From: UBA12087 sp964370815
Lineage (GTDB): Bacteria > Chloroflexota > Anaerolineae > Anaerolineales > Villigracilaceae
DNA length: 64,000 nucleotides
Direction of reading: 5' to 3'
NCBI GenBank assembly: GCA_964370815.1
Contig: CAYJKQ010000005.1
Span: 62,001-126,000, forward strand
The notes under the pieces are model-generated. The model had not been told where the DNA came from. It saw only the letters and a list, made by a program, of their open reading frames with translations, and ran no database searches. The translations under genes were made by a program, and so were the position numbers. Shown here piece after piece: positions 45,401-53,605 of the stretch. Each line of letters begins with the position of its first letter. The first letter of the stretch is position 1.

Positions 45401-46943
45401 CTTCAGTTCGGCTGGCAGCAAGAGCCTGGGTGCCTCTTATAATGGGGACTCCAACTATACAGGTAGTGCGGGTAGCACCAGCCATGTGGTCGCCAAAGCA
45501 TCCACAACGACAACCATTGCCAGCAGTCCGAATCCCTCCTATCCAGGTCAGGATGTGACTGTCAGTGTCAGTGTCACAAGTGGAGCCGGTACACCTGCTG
45601 GTACGGTCAGCATCAGTGGGGCACCCGGTTGTGGAAATATCACGCTCAATGCAAGCGGCACCGCCAGCTGCACCGCCAACTTCACTTCAGCAGGGTCTTC
45701 AAACCTGTCAGCCTCCTATACCGGAAACAATAACTTTGCCACAAGTTCGTCTCCAAACATTACCCAAATTGTAGCCAAGTTCGCAACCACCACCAGCATC
45801 ACTTCACATAATCCGAATCCGTCCTACCCTGGTGAGGCAATCACCATTAATGTGACCGTCGCAAGCAGCAATGGCACCCCGAATGGTGAAGTCACGATAG
45901 GCGGGGTCACTGGTTGCAACAAGATCACATTAAGCAGTGGTAGTGGCTCTTGTGGAGGATCCCTTGCAGTAACCGGAAACATTACCGCTGATTATGCTGG
46001 CACGACGAAATACGCCAGTAGTAGTGATTCAGAACTACATACGGTAGCCAAGGTCAACACCACCACCACCATCACTTCACATGACCCGGATCCATCCAAC
46101 CCCGGTGAGACGATAACCATTAATGTGACTGTTGCAAGCAGCAATGGCACCCCGAATGGTGAAGTAACGATAGGCGGGGTCACTGGTTGCACCACGATCA
46201 CATTAAGCAGTGGTAGTGGCACATGCACAGGCTCCCTTGCAGTAACCGGAAATATTACCGCTGATTATGCTGGCACGACGAAATACGCCAGTAGTAGTGA
46301 TTCCAAACTTCATACGGTAGCCAAGTTCGCAACCACCACCAGCATCACTTCACATAATCCGAATCCGTCCTACCCTGGTGAGGCAATCACCATTAATGTG
46401 ACCGTCGCAAGCAGCAATGGCACCCCGAATGGTGAAGTCACGATAGGCGGGGTCACTGGTTGCAACAAGATCACATTAAGCAGTGGTAGTGGCTCTTGTG
46501 GAGGATCCCTTGCAGTAACCGGAAACATTACCGCTGATTATGCTGGCACGACGAAATACGCCAGTAGTAGTGATTCAGAACTACATACGGTAGCCAAGGT
46601 CAACACCACCACCACCATCACTTCACATGACCCGGATCCATCCAACCCCGGTGAGACGATAACCATTAATGTGACTGTTGCAAGCAGCAATGGCACCCCG
46701 AATGGTGAAGTAACGATAGGCGGGGTCACTGGTTGCACCACGATCACATTAAGCAGTGGTAGTGGCACATGCACAGGCTCCCTTGCAGTAACCGGAAATA
46801 TTACCGCTGATTATGCTGGCACGACGAAATACGCCAGTAGTAGTGATTCCAAACTTCATACAGTCACTCCCTCTCCATCTTTTGGTGAAGAAAGTCTGTT
46901 ATTTTTAGGCTGGCTTGGGCCAGTAAGAACATTCTTCGTCTAA
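42408..46943 (+). CDS. PP2C-type phosphatase with FecR-like and Ig-repeat ectodomain
   Basis: The protein is 1511 aa. Residues 1-265 are a PP2C-type phosphatase (VVADGGG, VGNVGNSRAYW, LTRDHTF, VDDNVSAVTIQ). A transmembrane helix lies at about 295-317. Outside, about 340-500 resembles FecR (IRIGQAQIRN, ILIRGTIYIQPG). A Thr/Pro linker leads to about ten Ig-like domains (about 540-1490), each with TITSHxPxPS and GTPNGEVTI-type motifs. The last four are two copies of a 546-bp unit. The protein probably reports envelope state to the kinase/FHA circuit by dephosphorylation. The C-terminal 20 residues are unrelated to the repeats and contain hydrophobic LLFLGWLG. Confidence 0.85.
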   Translation: MADKLVLIDGKYAAGEKSLLGGGAKLGECTYSGQITRGDDASLVVGVVADGGGNADNNLHIAELAVGTVLDNLSNSRGSDISQIIEYAIESANQRVFEDNETNDRNGWTTLTVGVIFKDRLFVGNVGNSRAYWVSASGQMVQLTRDHTFYNIYGGDPESEEAGLVVNAVGKKPNVEVDLGFYPEQSDDVEEAYKLGLVGLPMQKGDSLVLCTDGLIRKDTNGNRFTSDEEIIEAVRMEFLSNKAATKMVSRAEGRRVDDNVSAVTIQYMDPEIIVSMNKSTDRTRKTMVFRRAFIGVGVLGLLVLVGFLGIALSRGRLANQNKLDSPAVVITQNSDQAIENLGPTPTIRIGQAQIRNVIGEGANVTIGESISSDTTVVTGSSLVQIGIGEAGGGSELYLFENSEAQIIFQPKLAPILIRGTIYIQPGTSAGGEVQFSSFPDIKASVSGSKMIVAIFGNEIRIFCFDGNCRLTFGLEVKKIPVHNTLIFDTGTGTFGELEEMSYEEEWNWNVSCQYCLGDTVPSPTPTPTRSAQNLAASPTPAGIQDSTTSILSVVPRGPVVGEAIKVTIVVTGKGEAPSGEVAITGSDKDCIINLPKVANGDPQGSCEVQFNSPGTKTLTATYRGDTNFRTSFNTSSVTVDKSPVTVEIVSFTPDLAQPGDKVIVSVSVTSAFQGPAPTGKVSISGPDEDCEFNLSASSAGRGSCPVVFETKKSYSVNASYSGDSNYLNNTGKGSYTPGSAQPKIIIKSDEPDPSTVGESVKVSVEVSKNSGGKPAPSGSVSITGESTAGCKISLNQGGFPGYVSKGSCTLIFSSAGSKTITANYAGDTNFSSGSTSNGHTVNKADTSVSITAHNPSPSALGGTVAVSVSVTSKGGTPTGSVSITGADTPCPITLSGGTGSCNVTFSTAGSKTLTASYGGDINFNPNSTSTGHNVNKGTTTTTISTDPVASTYPKQVTIKVTVTGSTAIKPEGSVSISGGESCTSINLTNGSGNCTVTFSSAGSKSLGASYNGDSNYTGSAGSTSHVVAKASTTTTIASSPNPSYPGQDVTVSVSVTSGAGTPAGTVSISGAPGCGNITLNASGTASCTANFTSAGSSNLSASYTGNNNFATSSSPNITQIVAKFATTTSITSHNPNPSYPGEAITINVTVASSNGTPNGEVTIGGVTGCNKITLSSGSGSCGGSLAVTGNITADYAGTTKYASSSDSELHTVAKVNTTTTITSHDPDPSNPGETITINVTVASSNGTPNGEVTIGGVTGCTTITLSSGSGTCTGSLAVTGNITADYAGTTKYASSSDSKLHTVAKFATTTSITSHNPNPSYPGEAITINVTVASSNGTPNGEVTIGGVTGCNKITLSSGSGSCGGSLAVTGNITADYAGTTKYASSSDSELHTVAKVNTTTTITSHDPDPSNPGETITINVTVASSNGTPNGEVTIGGVTGCTTITLSSGSGTCTGSLAVTGNITADYAGTTKYASSSDSKLHTVTPSPSFGEESLLFLGWLGPVRTFFV
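45771..46861 (+). repeat. 546-bp exact tandem duplication inside the Ig array
   Basis: The unit 45771-46315 and the unit 46317-46861 look identical by eye at offset 546, stopping at a GGTAG/AGTCA difference. Each unit holds two 91-residue Ig domains, so the offset is 182 residues and the frame is kept. This is a recent duplication. Confidence 0.85.
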
Positions 46944-46956
46944 GGAAAGTGAAAAC

Positions 46957-48597
46957 ATGGCAGAAAACATCAAACTGATCAACGAAAAATATGTCCTTGG
47001 TGAAATGAGCCTGGTAGGAGGTGGACGCAAGTGGGAGGACCGCACTTTTGTGGGGCAGATCCTGCGCGACGGACACCCTGCTCTGATCGTAGGTGTAGTG
47101 GCGGATGGGGTCGGTAGCGCTGACAATGGTGCTCGCGGCGCTGAGCTAGCCATCCAGACCGTGCGTGAAAGTCTATCCACCAGCCAGGGCAATAATATAT
47201 CGGATCTCATCGAGAGAGCTATCGAATCCGCTCATTTGGCTGTTTATTTAGATAACCAGAAATATAGCCTTGACGGCTGGACCACCCTGGTGGTTGCAGT
47301 TGTTTTTGAAGACAGGGTTTTTGTTGGCAATGTTGGCGATAGCCGGGCATACTGGATCTCGGCCTCCGGGCAACTTGTGCAATTGACCCGTGACCACAAT
47401 TTCTTAAATATCTTCGGCGGTGATGCAAATGCCGAAAATGCCAACGTGGTGGTCAACGCCATAGGTAAAAAAGATAGCGTGGAGGTGGACCTGGGGTTTT
47501 ACCCGGAAGGTGGCAATGATGTGGGAAAAGCTTATAAATTAGGCCTGGTAGGTCTGCCGATCCAGAATGGTGACAGCCTGGTGCTTTGTTCGGATGGCCT
47601 GATCAAAGATAACCTGGCTGGCAAGCGATTTGTAACAGACATGGAGATTATCGCCTCAATCAAAAAAGAATATCTGGCCAATGCGGCTGCAGCGCGCATG
47701 GTCAACCAGGCTGAGCAACGCCATGTCGATGATAATGTTTCTGCTGTCACCATCCAGGTTTTACCGCCTGATCTGATCGCGAAAAGGAAGGCCGAAGTGA
47801 ATCGGGTCAAAAAGGCAGGCAGGCAACGGCGTATTATCCTGGGGGTTTCCATGATCGGATTATTAATGTTGATCGGTATCCTGGGGGTTTGGCTGAATGA
47901 TGTCAGAAACAAAGGAAATCAGATCGCAACCAAAGAGCCGATTGTTATTATTAATACAGCTATACCAATGCCTACTGCCACCTCTACCCTGGTTCCCGGT
48001 GAAGCCCTAGTCAGAATATCAAGTGGGCAGACAGCTTCGATCAAAGCTGGAGCTACTCTTGAAAATGGACAAGTGGTGGAAAGTGGTGATAGTGTAGTCC
48101 AGATCGGGATCGACGAATCCAATATCTCTGATCCCAATACCGGTCAAACCATTAGCCGAGAAAGCATCCTGATCCTTTTTGAGAATACCTCAGCCATTCT
48201 CAATTATGGTGAAAAACTTGTTACTGATTTGATTAGAGGAACAATCTACATTCAACCTGGCACTGACAATTACGAAAGCGCAGTTAAATTTGGTGATCTG
48301 GATCGAATCTTGGTTTTTGTTAAAACTGATTACAAAGGTCCTGTAGAAACAGGCAGCCGTGTTATCGTGGAACGAAGTGAGGACACGATCCGGGTTTTAT
48401 GTGTTACAGGCATATGTTCATTCAGAGCAGGTGTTGAAACAAAGATCATAGAAGTTTGGTATGTCCTGACATACCAGATCAGTCAAAATTCATTTGCCGA
48501 ACAGAAGCTAATGACTTTAGTTGATATTGATATACAAGCTTGGAACCAGCGCTGCAACCTTTGCCTGAGTGAAATCACCTTCACACCTGCGCCTTGA
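46957..48597 (+). CDS. PP2C-type phosphatase, membrane-anchored, with FecR-like ectodomain
   Basis: The protein is 546 aa and parallels the N-terminal part of the preceding gene. The PP2C domain covers about 1-265 (VVADGVGSADNG, VGNVGDSRAYWIS, VDDNVSAVTIQ). The transmembrane helix is at about 290-312, and the FecR-like region at about 345-530 (VRISSGQTASIK, LIRGTIYIQPG). It has no Ig repeats. The start is 13 bp after the preceding stop. Gene duplication is obvious; the second copy keeps the acidic metal ligands and should be active. Confidence 0.85.
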   Translation: MAENIKLINEKYVLGEMSLVGGGRKWEDRTFVGQILRDGHPALIVGVVADGVGSADNGARGAELAIQTVRESLSTSQGNNISDLIERAIESAHLAVYLDNQKYSLDGWTTLVVAVVFEDRVFVGNVGDSRAYWISASGQLVQLTRDHNFLNIFGGDANAENANVVVNAIGKKDSVEVDLGFYPEGGNDVGKAYKLGLVGLPIQNGDSLVLCSDGLIKDNLAGKRFVTDMEIIASIKKEYLANAAAARMVNQAEQRHVDDNVSAVTIQVLPPDLIAKRKAEVNRVKKAGRQRRIILGVSMIGLLMLIGILGVWLNDVRNKGNQIATKEPIVIINTAIPMPTATSTLVPGEALVRISSGQTASIKAGATLENGQVVESGDSVVQIGIDESNISDPNTGQTISRESILILFENTSAILNYGEKLVTDLIRGTIYIQPGTDNYESAVKFGDLDRILVFVKTDYKGPVETGSRVIVERSEDTIRVLCVTGICSFRAGVETKIIEVWYVLTYQISQNSFAEQKLMTLVDIDIQAWNQRCNLCLSEITFTPAP

Positions 48598-48649
48598 GGC
48601 GGCGAGTTATTGAGATTGTTGATCTTTCATTTTAATTAAATGGGAGAAT

Positions 48650-49849
48650 ATGGCATTTGAAAAACTGAACCTGTTGGAAGGAAGATATGCCCTCGGTGAA
48701 AAAAGCCTGGCAGGAGCCAGGTCCTTACTTGAGGATCGCATCTTTTCCGGGTTGGTCAACCGGGAGTCTGCGCCTTCCTTACTGGTGGCTGTGGTAGCTG
48801 ATGGGTCTGGCTGCCAGGATTATGATTCAAGCACAACTGAATTGGCCATCGTATCTGTCCTGGACGAACTCAGCTCCAGTCAAGGTACTTACATAGCGGA
48901 ACTGATCGAATCCGCCATCCTGTCTGCCAATAAACGGGTGTATAAAATGAATCAGGATCTCGATCGAGATGGCACCACCTCTCTGCTGCTGGCAGTCATT
49001 TTCGAGGACAGGTTATATGTCGGAAATGTGGGTAACAACCGGGCTTATTGGATCTCAGCCACCGGTAAGATGGTGCAACTGACCCGGGATCACACTTTCT
49101 ATAATCTTTATGGTGGCGACCCCGATTGTGATGAAGCCCACCTGGTGGTGAATTCAATCGGGAAATACGAAAATGTGGACGTTGACCAGAGTTTTTATCT
49201 CGAGGACCTCCGGGATGAACGCAAGTCTTTCAACCTGGGGCTTAAAGGGTTACCCATTCAACCTGGCGATAGCTTGTTGTTATGTACGGATGGCTTGGTG
49301 AAGTGTGACCTGAGCCAGAAGCGCTACGCCTCGGATGAGGAGATCATCGAAGCCCTCCTTAGTGAACACTTGCCCAACAAAGCTGCCACCAAGATTATTA
49401 GCCGGGCGGAAGGCCGGCGAGTGGATGAAAATGTTTCCGTTGTCACCATCCAGCGACTTCAAACAGAAGATAGACCTCACTCGATCATCAATTCGGGTGG
49501 AATACTGCAACAAAAAAAGCTTCTCCCGCTGGTTGTTGTGGGTGGTGTGTGTGGGTTGATCGTGCTGGTTATTCTGCTGGTGATCAGTTTTTCCATACGA
49601 TTTTTGATCATTCAATCATTGCCTGGAACGGTGATATCCCTTCCGTTGTTCCAACTTCAATGCATATTCTATCATTACCAGCCCAACTGGAACCTGGTCA
49701 GGCTGGGATCTGCAATGTCTTTGGGAACGGTGCCAGTGTTTCAAACAGCGAATTATTGGAAAATGGGGTACAGGTCAATTCCGGACAAAGTGTGGTCCAG
49801 ATCAGTATTGCTGAAATTGATCAAAGCCAAGATCAATAATACTTCTTGA
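48650..49849 (+). pseudogene. Third PP2C-type phosphatase, frameshifted after the membrane helix
   Basis: Residues 1-275 read as a PP2C domain (VVADGSG, VGNVGNNRAYWIS, LTRDHTF, VDENVSVVTIQ), followed by a membrane helix near 290-315. After that the reading is unlike its paralogs. In the -1 frame, the segment NVFGNGASVSNSELLENG, then VQISIAEIDQ (to the stop at about 49839), clearly matches the FecR-like start of the other two phosphatases. The switch lies near 49585-49625, where two TTTTT runs occur. Even in the corrected frame the ectodomain ends early. Possible explanations are a real mutation, a sequencing error or frameshifting. Changes in the acidic metal region (DEN for DDN) are also seen. 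Confidence 0.75.
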
Positions 49850-49885
49850 GATCAGCAGCTTTATCATTAATAAAGGAGGTGAGTT

Positions 49886-50710
49886 ATGGCAAATGACATA
49901 CTTGTTCACCCGGTCGAGTTGCGGATTGCAGCTGAAAAGATCAGGGATCATGCCGGAAAAATCCATGCAGCCCTTCAGGCTGTGGACAGGGACCTGAAAT
50001 CCCTGGATACTAATCGTTTTTCTGGTTTCCGTTCTAATGCATTACGCAACCGCTACAACTCCAAACGTGATTCTTTGTCAAATATGCACACATTGTTACT
50101 TAAATTCAGTGATGAATTGGATACAGCTGCCAGTGTGTTTGAAAAAGCAGATAAGGAAGAATTTAAAGTTGCTTCCGAATTTATGCCTGTAGAATCCTCA
50201 AAGGACATCGGTGAAAATTGGCCCAAGATGACTTTCGATGAACGAGTAGCGTGGTTGGAAAACTATTATAAGGACTTGTGTAAAAAATTGGGGATGGATC
50301 CGGTTGAATTTAAAGTTGTGGATTTAAAAGACCCTATAATTGATGGCGAACAAAAGGATTGGGGGGGATATTTCAGCCCGTTTGAATTTCTTTGGATAAA
50401 GAATAAAATGGTTATTGATAGCACAAATATTAATGGCGATGATTCATATTCCCAATTATCCGATCTAATAAACACGGTCGCTCACGAAACCCGACATCAA
50501 TATCAGCATTATCTTATAGAAAATCCCGATCAACGTCCGGATAATATCTCAAAAGAAACAATCAAAAGCTGGGAAGAAAATTTTAAAAATTACAAAAAAC
50601 CTGAAGATGATTTTGAAGCCTATCGGAATCAACCGATTGAAGATGATGCAAGAAACGCTGGGGAAGGTGCCGCCAAAGATTTCCTGAATCAGAAAGCAGG
50701 TGTGATATGA
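49886..50710 (+). CDS. WXG100-HExxH metallopeptidase fusion, candidate toxin
   Basis: The protein is 274 aa. Residues 1-92 are the WXG100-like hairpin (RFSGFRS turn, start NDILVHPVELR). The C-terminal domain has HETRHQYQH at about 199-207, a HExxH zinc motif, and a later Glu/Asp-rich segment (QPIEDDARNAGE) that may give the third ligand. It resembles short gluzincin-type toxin domains found in polymorphic toxins. The target is unknown. It has a very strong ribosome-binding site (AAAGGAGGTGAGTT). The stop overlaps the next gene by 4 bp, as in many toxin-immunity pairs. Confidence 0.75.
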   Translation: MANDILVHPVELRIAAEKIRDHAGKIHAALQAVDRDLKSLDTNRFSGFRSNALRNRYNSKRDSLSNMHTLLLKFSDELDTAASVFEKADKEEFKVASEFMPVESSKDIGENWPKMTFDERVAWLENYYKDLCKKLGMDPVEFKVVDLKDPIIDGEQKDWGGYFSPFEFLWIKNKMVIDSTNINGDDSYSQLSDLINTVAHETRHQYQHYLIENPDQRPDNISKETIKSWEENFKNYKKPEDDFEAYRNQPIEDDARNAGEGAAKDFLNQKAGVI

Positions 50711-51009
50711 AAATGACAAAAGAACAGATCACAACATTCTTATTGGAGGACTGGGGATATGTACCTGCCCAGGTCTCCGATGTCGTGGAAAAAATGTTTA
50801 AAATGGATGGAGATATTCAAACTGCATTTGATTACTGGCAAGAAACAGGCGAATTTCCGGAAGCACCTGAGTTTTCAGGATACACACCTAATTCGATCTC
50901 CAGGTTTAAAGCCCTGAAGCCACCCGCCGTATTCCTGATGCTTGACTGGGTAAGAAGAGAACCTGCACAGGCTATCGAAGCCATCATGGATGAGCTTGTT
51001 ATAAACTGA
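50707..51009 (+). CDS. Candidate immunity protein for the WXG100-peptidase toxin
   Basis: The protein is 100 aa, acidic, with no membrane helix or known domain. It is translationally coupled (ATGA) to the upstream fusion. Immunity function is inferred only from size, charge and position. It begins MKMTKEQITTFLLEDWGY. Confidence 0.5.
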   Translation: MKMTKEQITTFLLEDWGYVPAQVSDVVEKMFKMDGDIQTAFDYWQETGEFPEAPEFSGYTPNSISRFKALKPPAVFLMLDWVRREPAQAIEAIMDELVIN

Positions 51010-51237
51010 TTATTCGTTAAGTAATCAAGCTGGATGAAGCGTTTGGACAAAAACGCTATCTGTGATTTAAAACTCTCGGGGTAATGAAAACAGCTCGAAT
51101 TATTTTATTGAGCCTAAACATTAACTTGGAAGAGTTAATTTATCCTGAATTATATTCTGGCGAAAATGATTATTGGAATTTGTCGGTGGAAAGTTCGTGA
51201 AGCAATCCAATAAATTATTAATAAAGATCAAGTAATT

Positions 51238-51305
51238 ATGAATGACATACTAATTTGCCCTTTTGAGAGTCGATTTGGTGCTAATAATACCTGGGTTTAT
51301 CATCC
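51238..51305 (+). pseudogene. WXG100-like gene start, truncated by an IS remnant
   Basis: The frame starts MNDILICPFESRFGANN and matches the conserved start of the two fusion proteins (NDILVxP). After ~12 codons it no longer matches, then runs into the end of the IS remnant. It looks like a lost third effector. Confidence 0.5.
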
Positions 51306-51787
51306 TAGTGTCCCAAATCCAGACTATTGAGCACCGATTTTACAGTATCATGGATCTCTGGTTCAGCCAAAAACTCTTTGCCAATTATGGTCACAATACC
51401 AGATCTGATCGGGCGGAGCACTTTCACGAATTGCTTTATGGTGATCCCGGATTGGTATTCAATAATTCTACTGATTGCTAAAACTGCAAACACAATCGTG
51501 AGGTGTTCCTTAATCGCATCCCGCTTGCGATGAAGGATGGGTCTGACCTTCAAATTGGATATTAGCATTCGAAAAGTGGCTTCCACAACGAATAGTCTGT
51601 GATAGTAGGTAATTACATCTTCGTCTGGGATATCCAGATTGGCGACATAGCCTTTGATACCGGTGAGAGTCTTTGCTTTATCATTTAGTTTCTGATCTAA
51701 ATGTTTGCTCTTGGCTTTTATGCTCAAGAACTTCGTTGCAATGCATAAAGCTTCAAACTCCTTGTCATTCAACCTGGAAAGTCCCAC
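51305..51787 (-). pseudogene. C-terminal fragment of an IS4/IS1634-type transposase
   Basis: The 160-aa fragment has GIKGYVANLDIPDEDVI, then YHRLFVVEATFRMLISNLK, RPILHRKRDAIKEHL. This is the end of the DDE transposase domain with the conserved YxxxxxVExxFR signature. Full proteins are about 500 aa, so the N-terminal two thirds are missing. It inserted between WXG100 remnants and the second defence cluster. Confidence 0.75.
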
Positions 51788-52303
51788 CTTGTGGTTTTTT
51801 TCTCACAGAATATTCCAATACAAGTCGGAAAAGGACAACTTGATACCCACCTGCAGAGACAGGTATGCTTCTGGAATTAATACTTGGTGGTTCTCTACTA
51901 ACTTCTCGCTGGCTATAGCAAGTAAGACATCCAATTATTCCTCGGTATGAGAATTGCTAATTTGGATGATCTTGATGATCTTGCCATTTTGTTTAAATGC
52001 GATCTGAACAGAGGTTGCCCAGCTTGTCGTTTTTACCCTCCGGATGAACGCTATGTAATCAATTGTATCGTATATGGTTGCCAACTGGGTGGTGACCAGG
52101 ATAATACCTGGCAGGGTAGTCCAAATAGGCTATTCAATTGTCATATACCCCCATATTCCTCCACATGGACTATTTTACTTCTTTTTAGAGCTGCTATTAC
52201 TGGCAAAGGTGGACATTAAATGTCTCATATATTAAACCCAATGCTATAATCAAAAAAACATATACCCATAAACCTTCAAATTAATTAAGGAGAGGTGAAT
52301 ATT
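51788..52303. other. Intergenic stretch with dispersed repeat copy C
   Basis: The 516 bp hold no credible gene. Copy C of the dispersed repeat is at 52074-52160. The region before 52304 contains the AAGGAGAGG ribosome-binding site of the next gene. Confidence 0.5.
52074..52160 (+). repeat. Dispersed imperfect repeat, copy C
   Basis: The stretch GGTTGCCAACTGGGTGGTGACCAGG, GGCTATTCAATTGT and ACCCCCATA closely follows copy A at 28777-28886. Confidence 0.5.
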
Positions 52304-52711
52304 ATGATTAAGATGGATATGATTTGGATTGCAGCAGCAAAATTAATTTATCCTGAAATTGCATCAAAGAAACTAGTCTCTCAAAGAGCGATTGAACAAG
52401 GTGTGAGCCGGACTTTCGCTACAAGCATTACTCCCATTATGCTGAATAAGCATCTTGTGAGTTGGGAAAATCGTCAGGCTGATAAAACCAACCCTGCTCG
52501 TGGTGGTAGCCGAAATCGCTACTTATTCCGAACGGAAGACGGAGTATCACCATCTGAGTATGGAGACTTTAGACTTTATAAAGATACTGACTCCTTACAT
52601 GACGGAAAGGATAAAACTGGAAGAATTCACCCAGAACTTAACGAAATCCCTGAAGAATATCATTACCTTATAGATTGGTACAATAATAAATACCGAAACA
52701 CAAAAGGCTAA
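52304..52711 (+). CDS. Hypothetical DNA-binding-like protein of defence loci
   Basis: The ATG at 52304 (seven bases after AAGGAGAGG) is preferred over a GTG nine bases earlier. The product is 135 aa. It contains SWENRQADKTNPARGGSRNR and YLFRTEDGVSPSEYGDFRLYK. I recall similar small proteins near restriction and DUF262 genes but know no function. The first half could be a winged helix. It lies 123 bp ahead of the glycosylase-like gene and may be transcribed separately. Confidence 0.55.
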   Translation: MIKMDMIWIAAAKLIYPEIASKKLVSQRAIEQGVSRTFATSITPIMLNKHLVSWENRQADKTNPARGGSRNRYLFRTEDGVSPSEYGDFRLYKDTDSLHDGKDKTGRIHPELNEIPEEYHYLIDWYNNKYRNTKG

Positions 52712-52834
52712 AAGTATTGATTGAGAGCATAATGGGTTAATTATCTTCTCGAGATGAAAAATATAGGGTACAGTATAGATAGAATTATTATTTTGTCTCA
52801 GTTTTAGATTTACTAAAGGGAGAAATAAAAACGC

Positions 52835-53593
52835 ATGAGTAATTCTCAAGATAACCTCTTCTACCGTATGCAAGCTGTTACACAAGCGTTGCTTGCTCTG
52901 TCAAAAACAATCGAGGCAGAGGAACTGTTTCCAGTTATGGTTCCAGAAGCTGCAGAGATAGTTGCCAATGATCCCTATGCGTTTTCGCTTGCTACCTGCC
53001 TGGATCGGGGCACCAAAGCAGATGTTATCTGGACCATTCCATACGACATAAAACAAGATCTTGGTCATCTTGATCCTTTCCTTATTAATAAAATGTCCCT
53101 TGAAGAATTAGCAAAACTATTTGTCCGATTGCCACGCAGGCCGAGATATGTAAATGATGCCCCAAAAACAGTACGAGATTTGACCCGCATTGTTGTTGAG
53201 GAATATGGTGGTGATGCAAGTCGAATTTGGACAGGCAAACGTGCTGCTGAAGTGAAACGAACTTTTTTAAGCATCCATGGTGTTGGCTCTGGAATTGCCA
53301 ATTTAGCTGTCTTACTAATAGAACAAGCCTTCCCAATCAGATTTAATGACCTGGATCGCCCTCGAATGGATATTAAAGCTGATGTACATACAAAACGGGT
53401 ACTATACCGTCTCGGTATGAGTAATAAAGAAGAGGAAAACGCTGCCATGGAAGCAGCGCGACAAATGAATCCAGAATGGCCGGGAGCCTTGGATGGTGCT
53501 TTATGGTGGATTGGACGATATTATTGTCGTCCCAATAACCCAAATTGCTTATCCTGTCCTGTAAATACAGTCTGTATGAAACAAATCAAGTAA
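52835..53593 (+). CDS. Endonuclease III-like HhH-GPD protein with FeS cluster
   Basis: The protein is 252 aa. The helix-hairpin-helix is FLSIHGVGSGIANLAVLL (about 147-164). The GPD Asp is kept in ADVHTKRVLYRLG. The lysine that makes endonuclease III a lyase (LPGVGxKTA) is not present; Ser/Gly are there instead, as in monofunctional glycosylases. The C-terminus has the four-Cys loop with spacing C-x6-C-x2-C-x5-C (CRPNNPNC to C at about 249) of the FeS cluster. It is the first gene of the second BREX operon. Excision of a modified base is the likely chemistry; the base is unknown. Confidence 0.8.
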   Translation: MSNSQDNLFYRMQAVTQALLALSKTIEAEELFPVMVPEAAEIVANDPYAFSLATCLDRGTKADVIWTIPYDIKQDLGHLDPFLINKMSLEELAKLFVRLPRRPRYVNDAPKTVRDLTRIVVEEYGGDASRIWTGKRAAEVKRTFLSIHGVGSGIANLAVLLIEQAFPIRFNDLDRPRMDIKADVHTKRVLYRLGMSNKEEENAAMEAARQMNPEWPGALDGALWWIGRYYCRPNNPNCLSCPVNTVCMKQIK

Positions 53594-53605
53594 TCAGATT
53601 ACGCA

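Noticed and set aside
45240..46774. Long antisense frames in the Ig repeat region
   Set aside because: They mirror the repetitive sense codons; two of them are identical only because of the 546-bp duplication.
49580..49625. Programmed -1 frameshift site
   Set aside because: The T5 runs do not form a standard X XXY YYZ heptamer in the zero frame; mutation or sequencing error is simpler.
51084..51200. 38-codon plus-strand frame after the candidate immunity gene
   Set aside because: Weak ribosome-binding site and no homology seen; it could be a decayed immunity gene but this cannot be supported.
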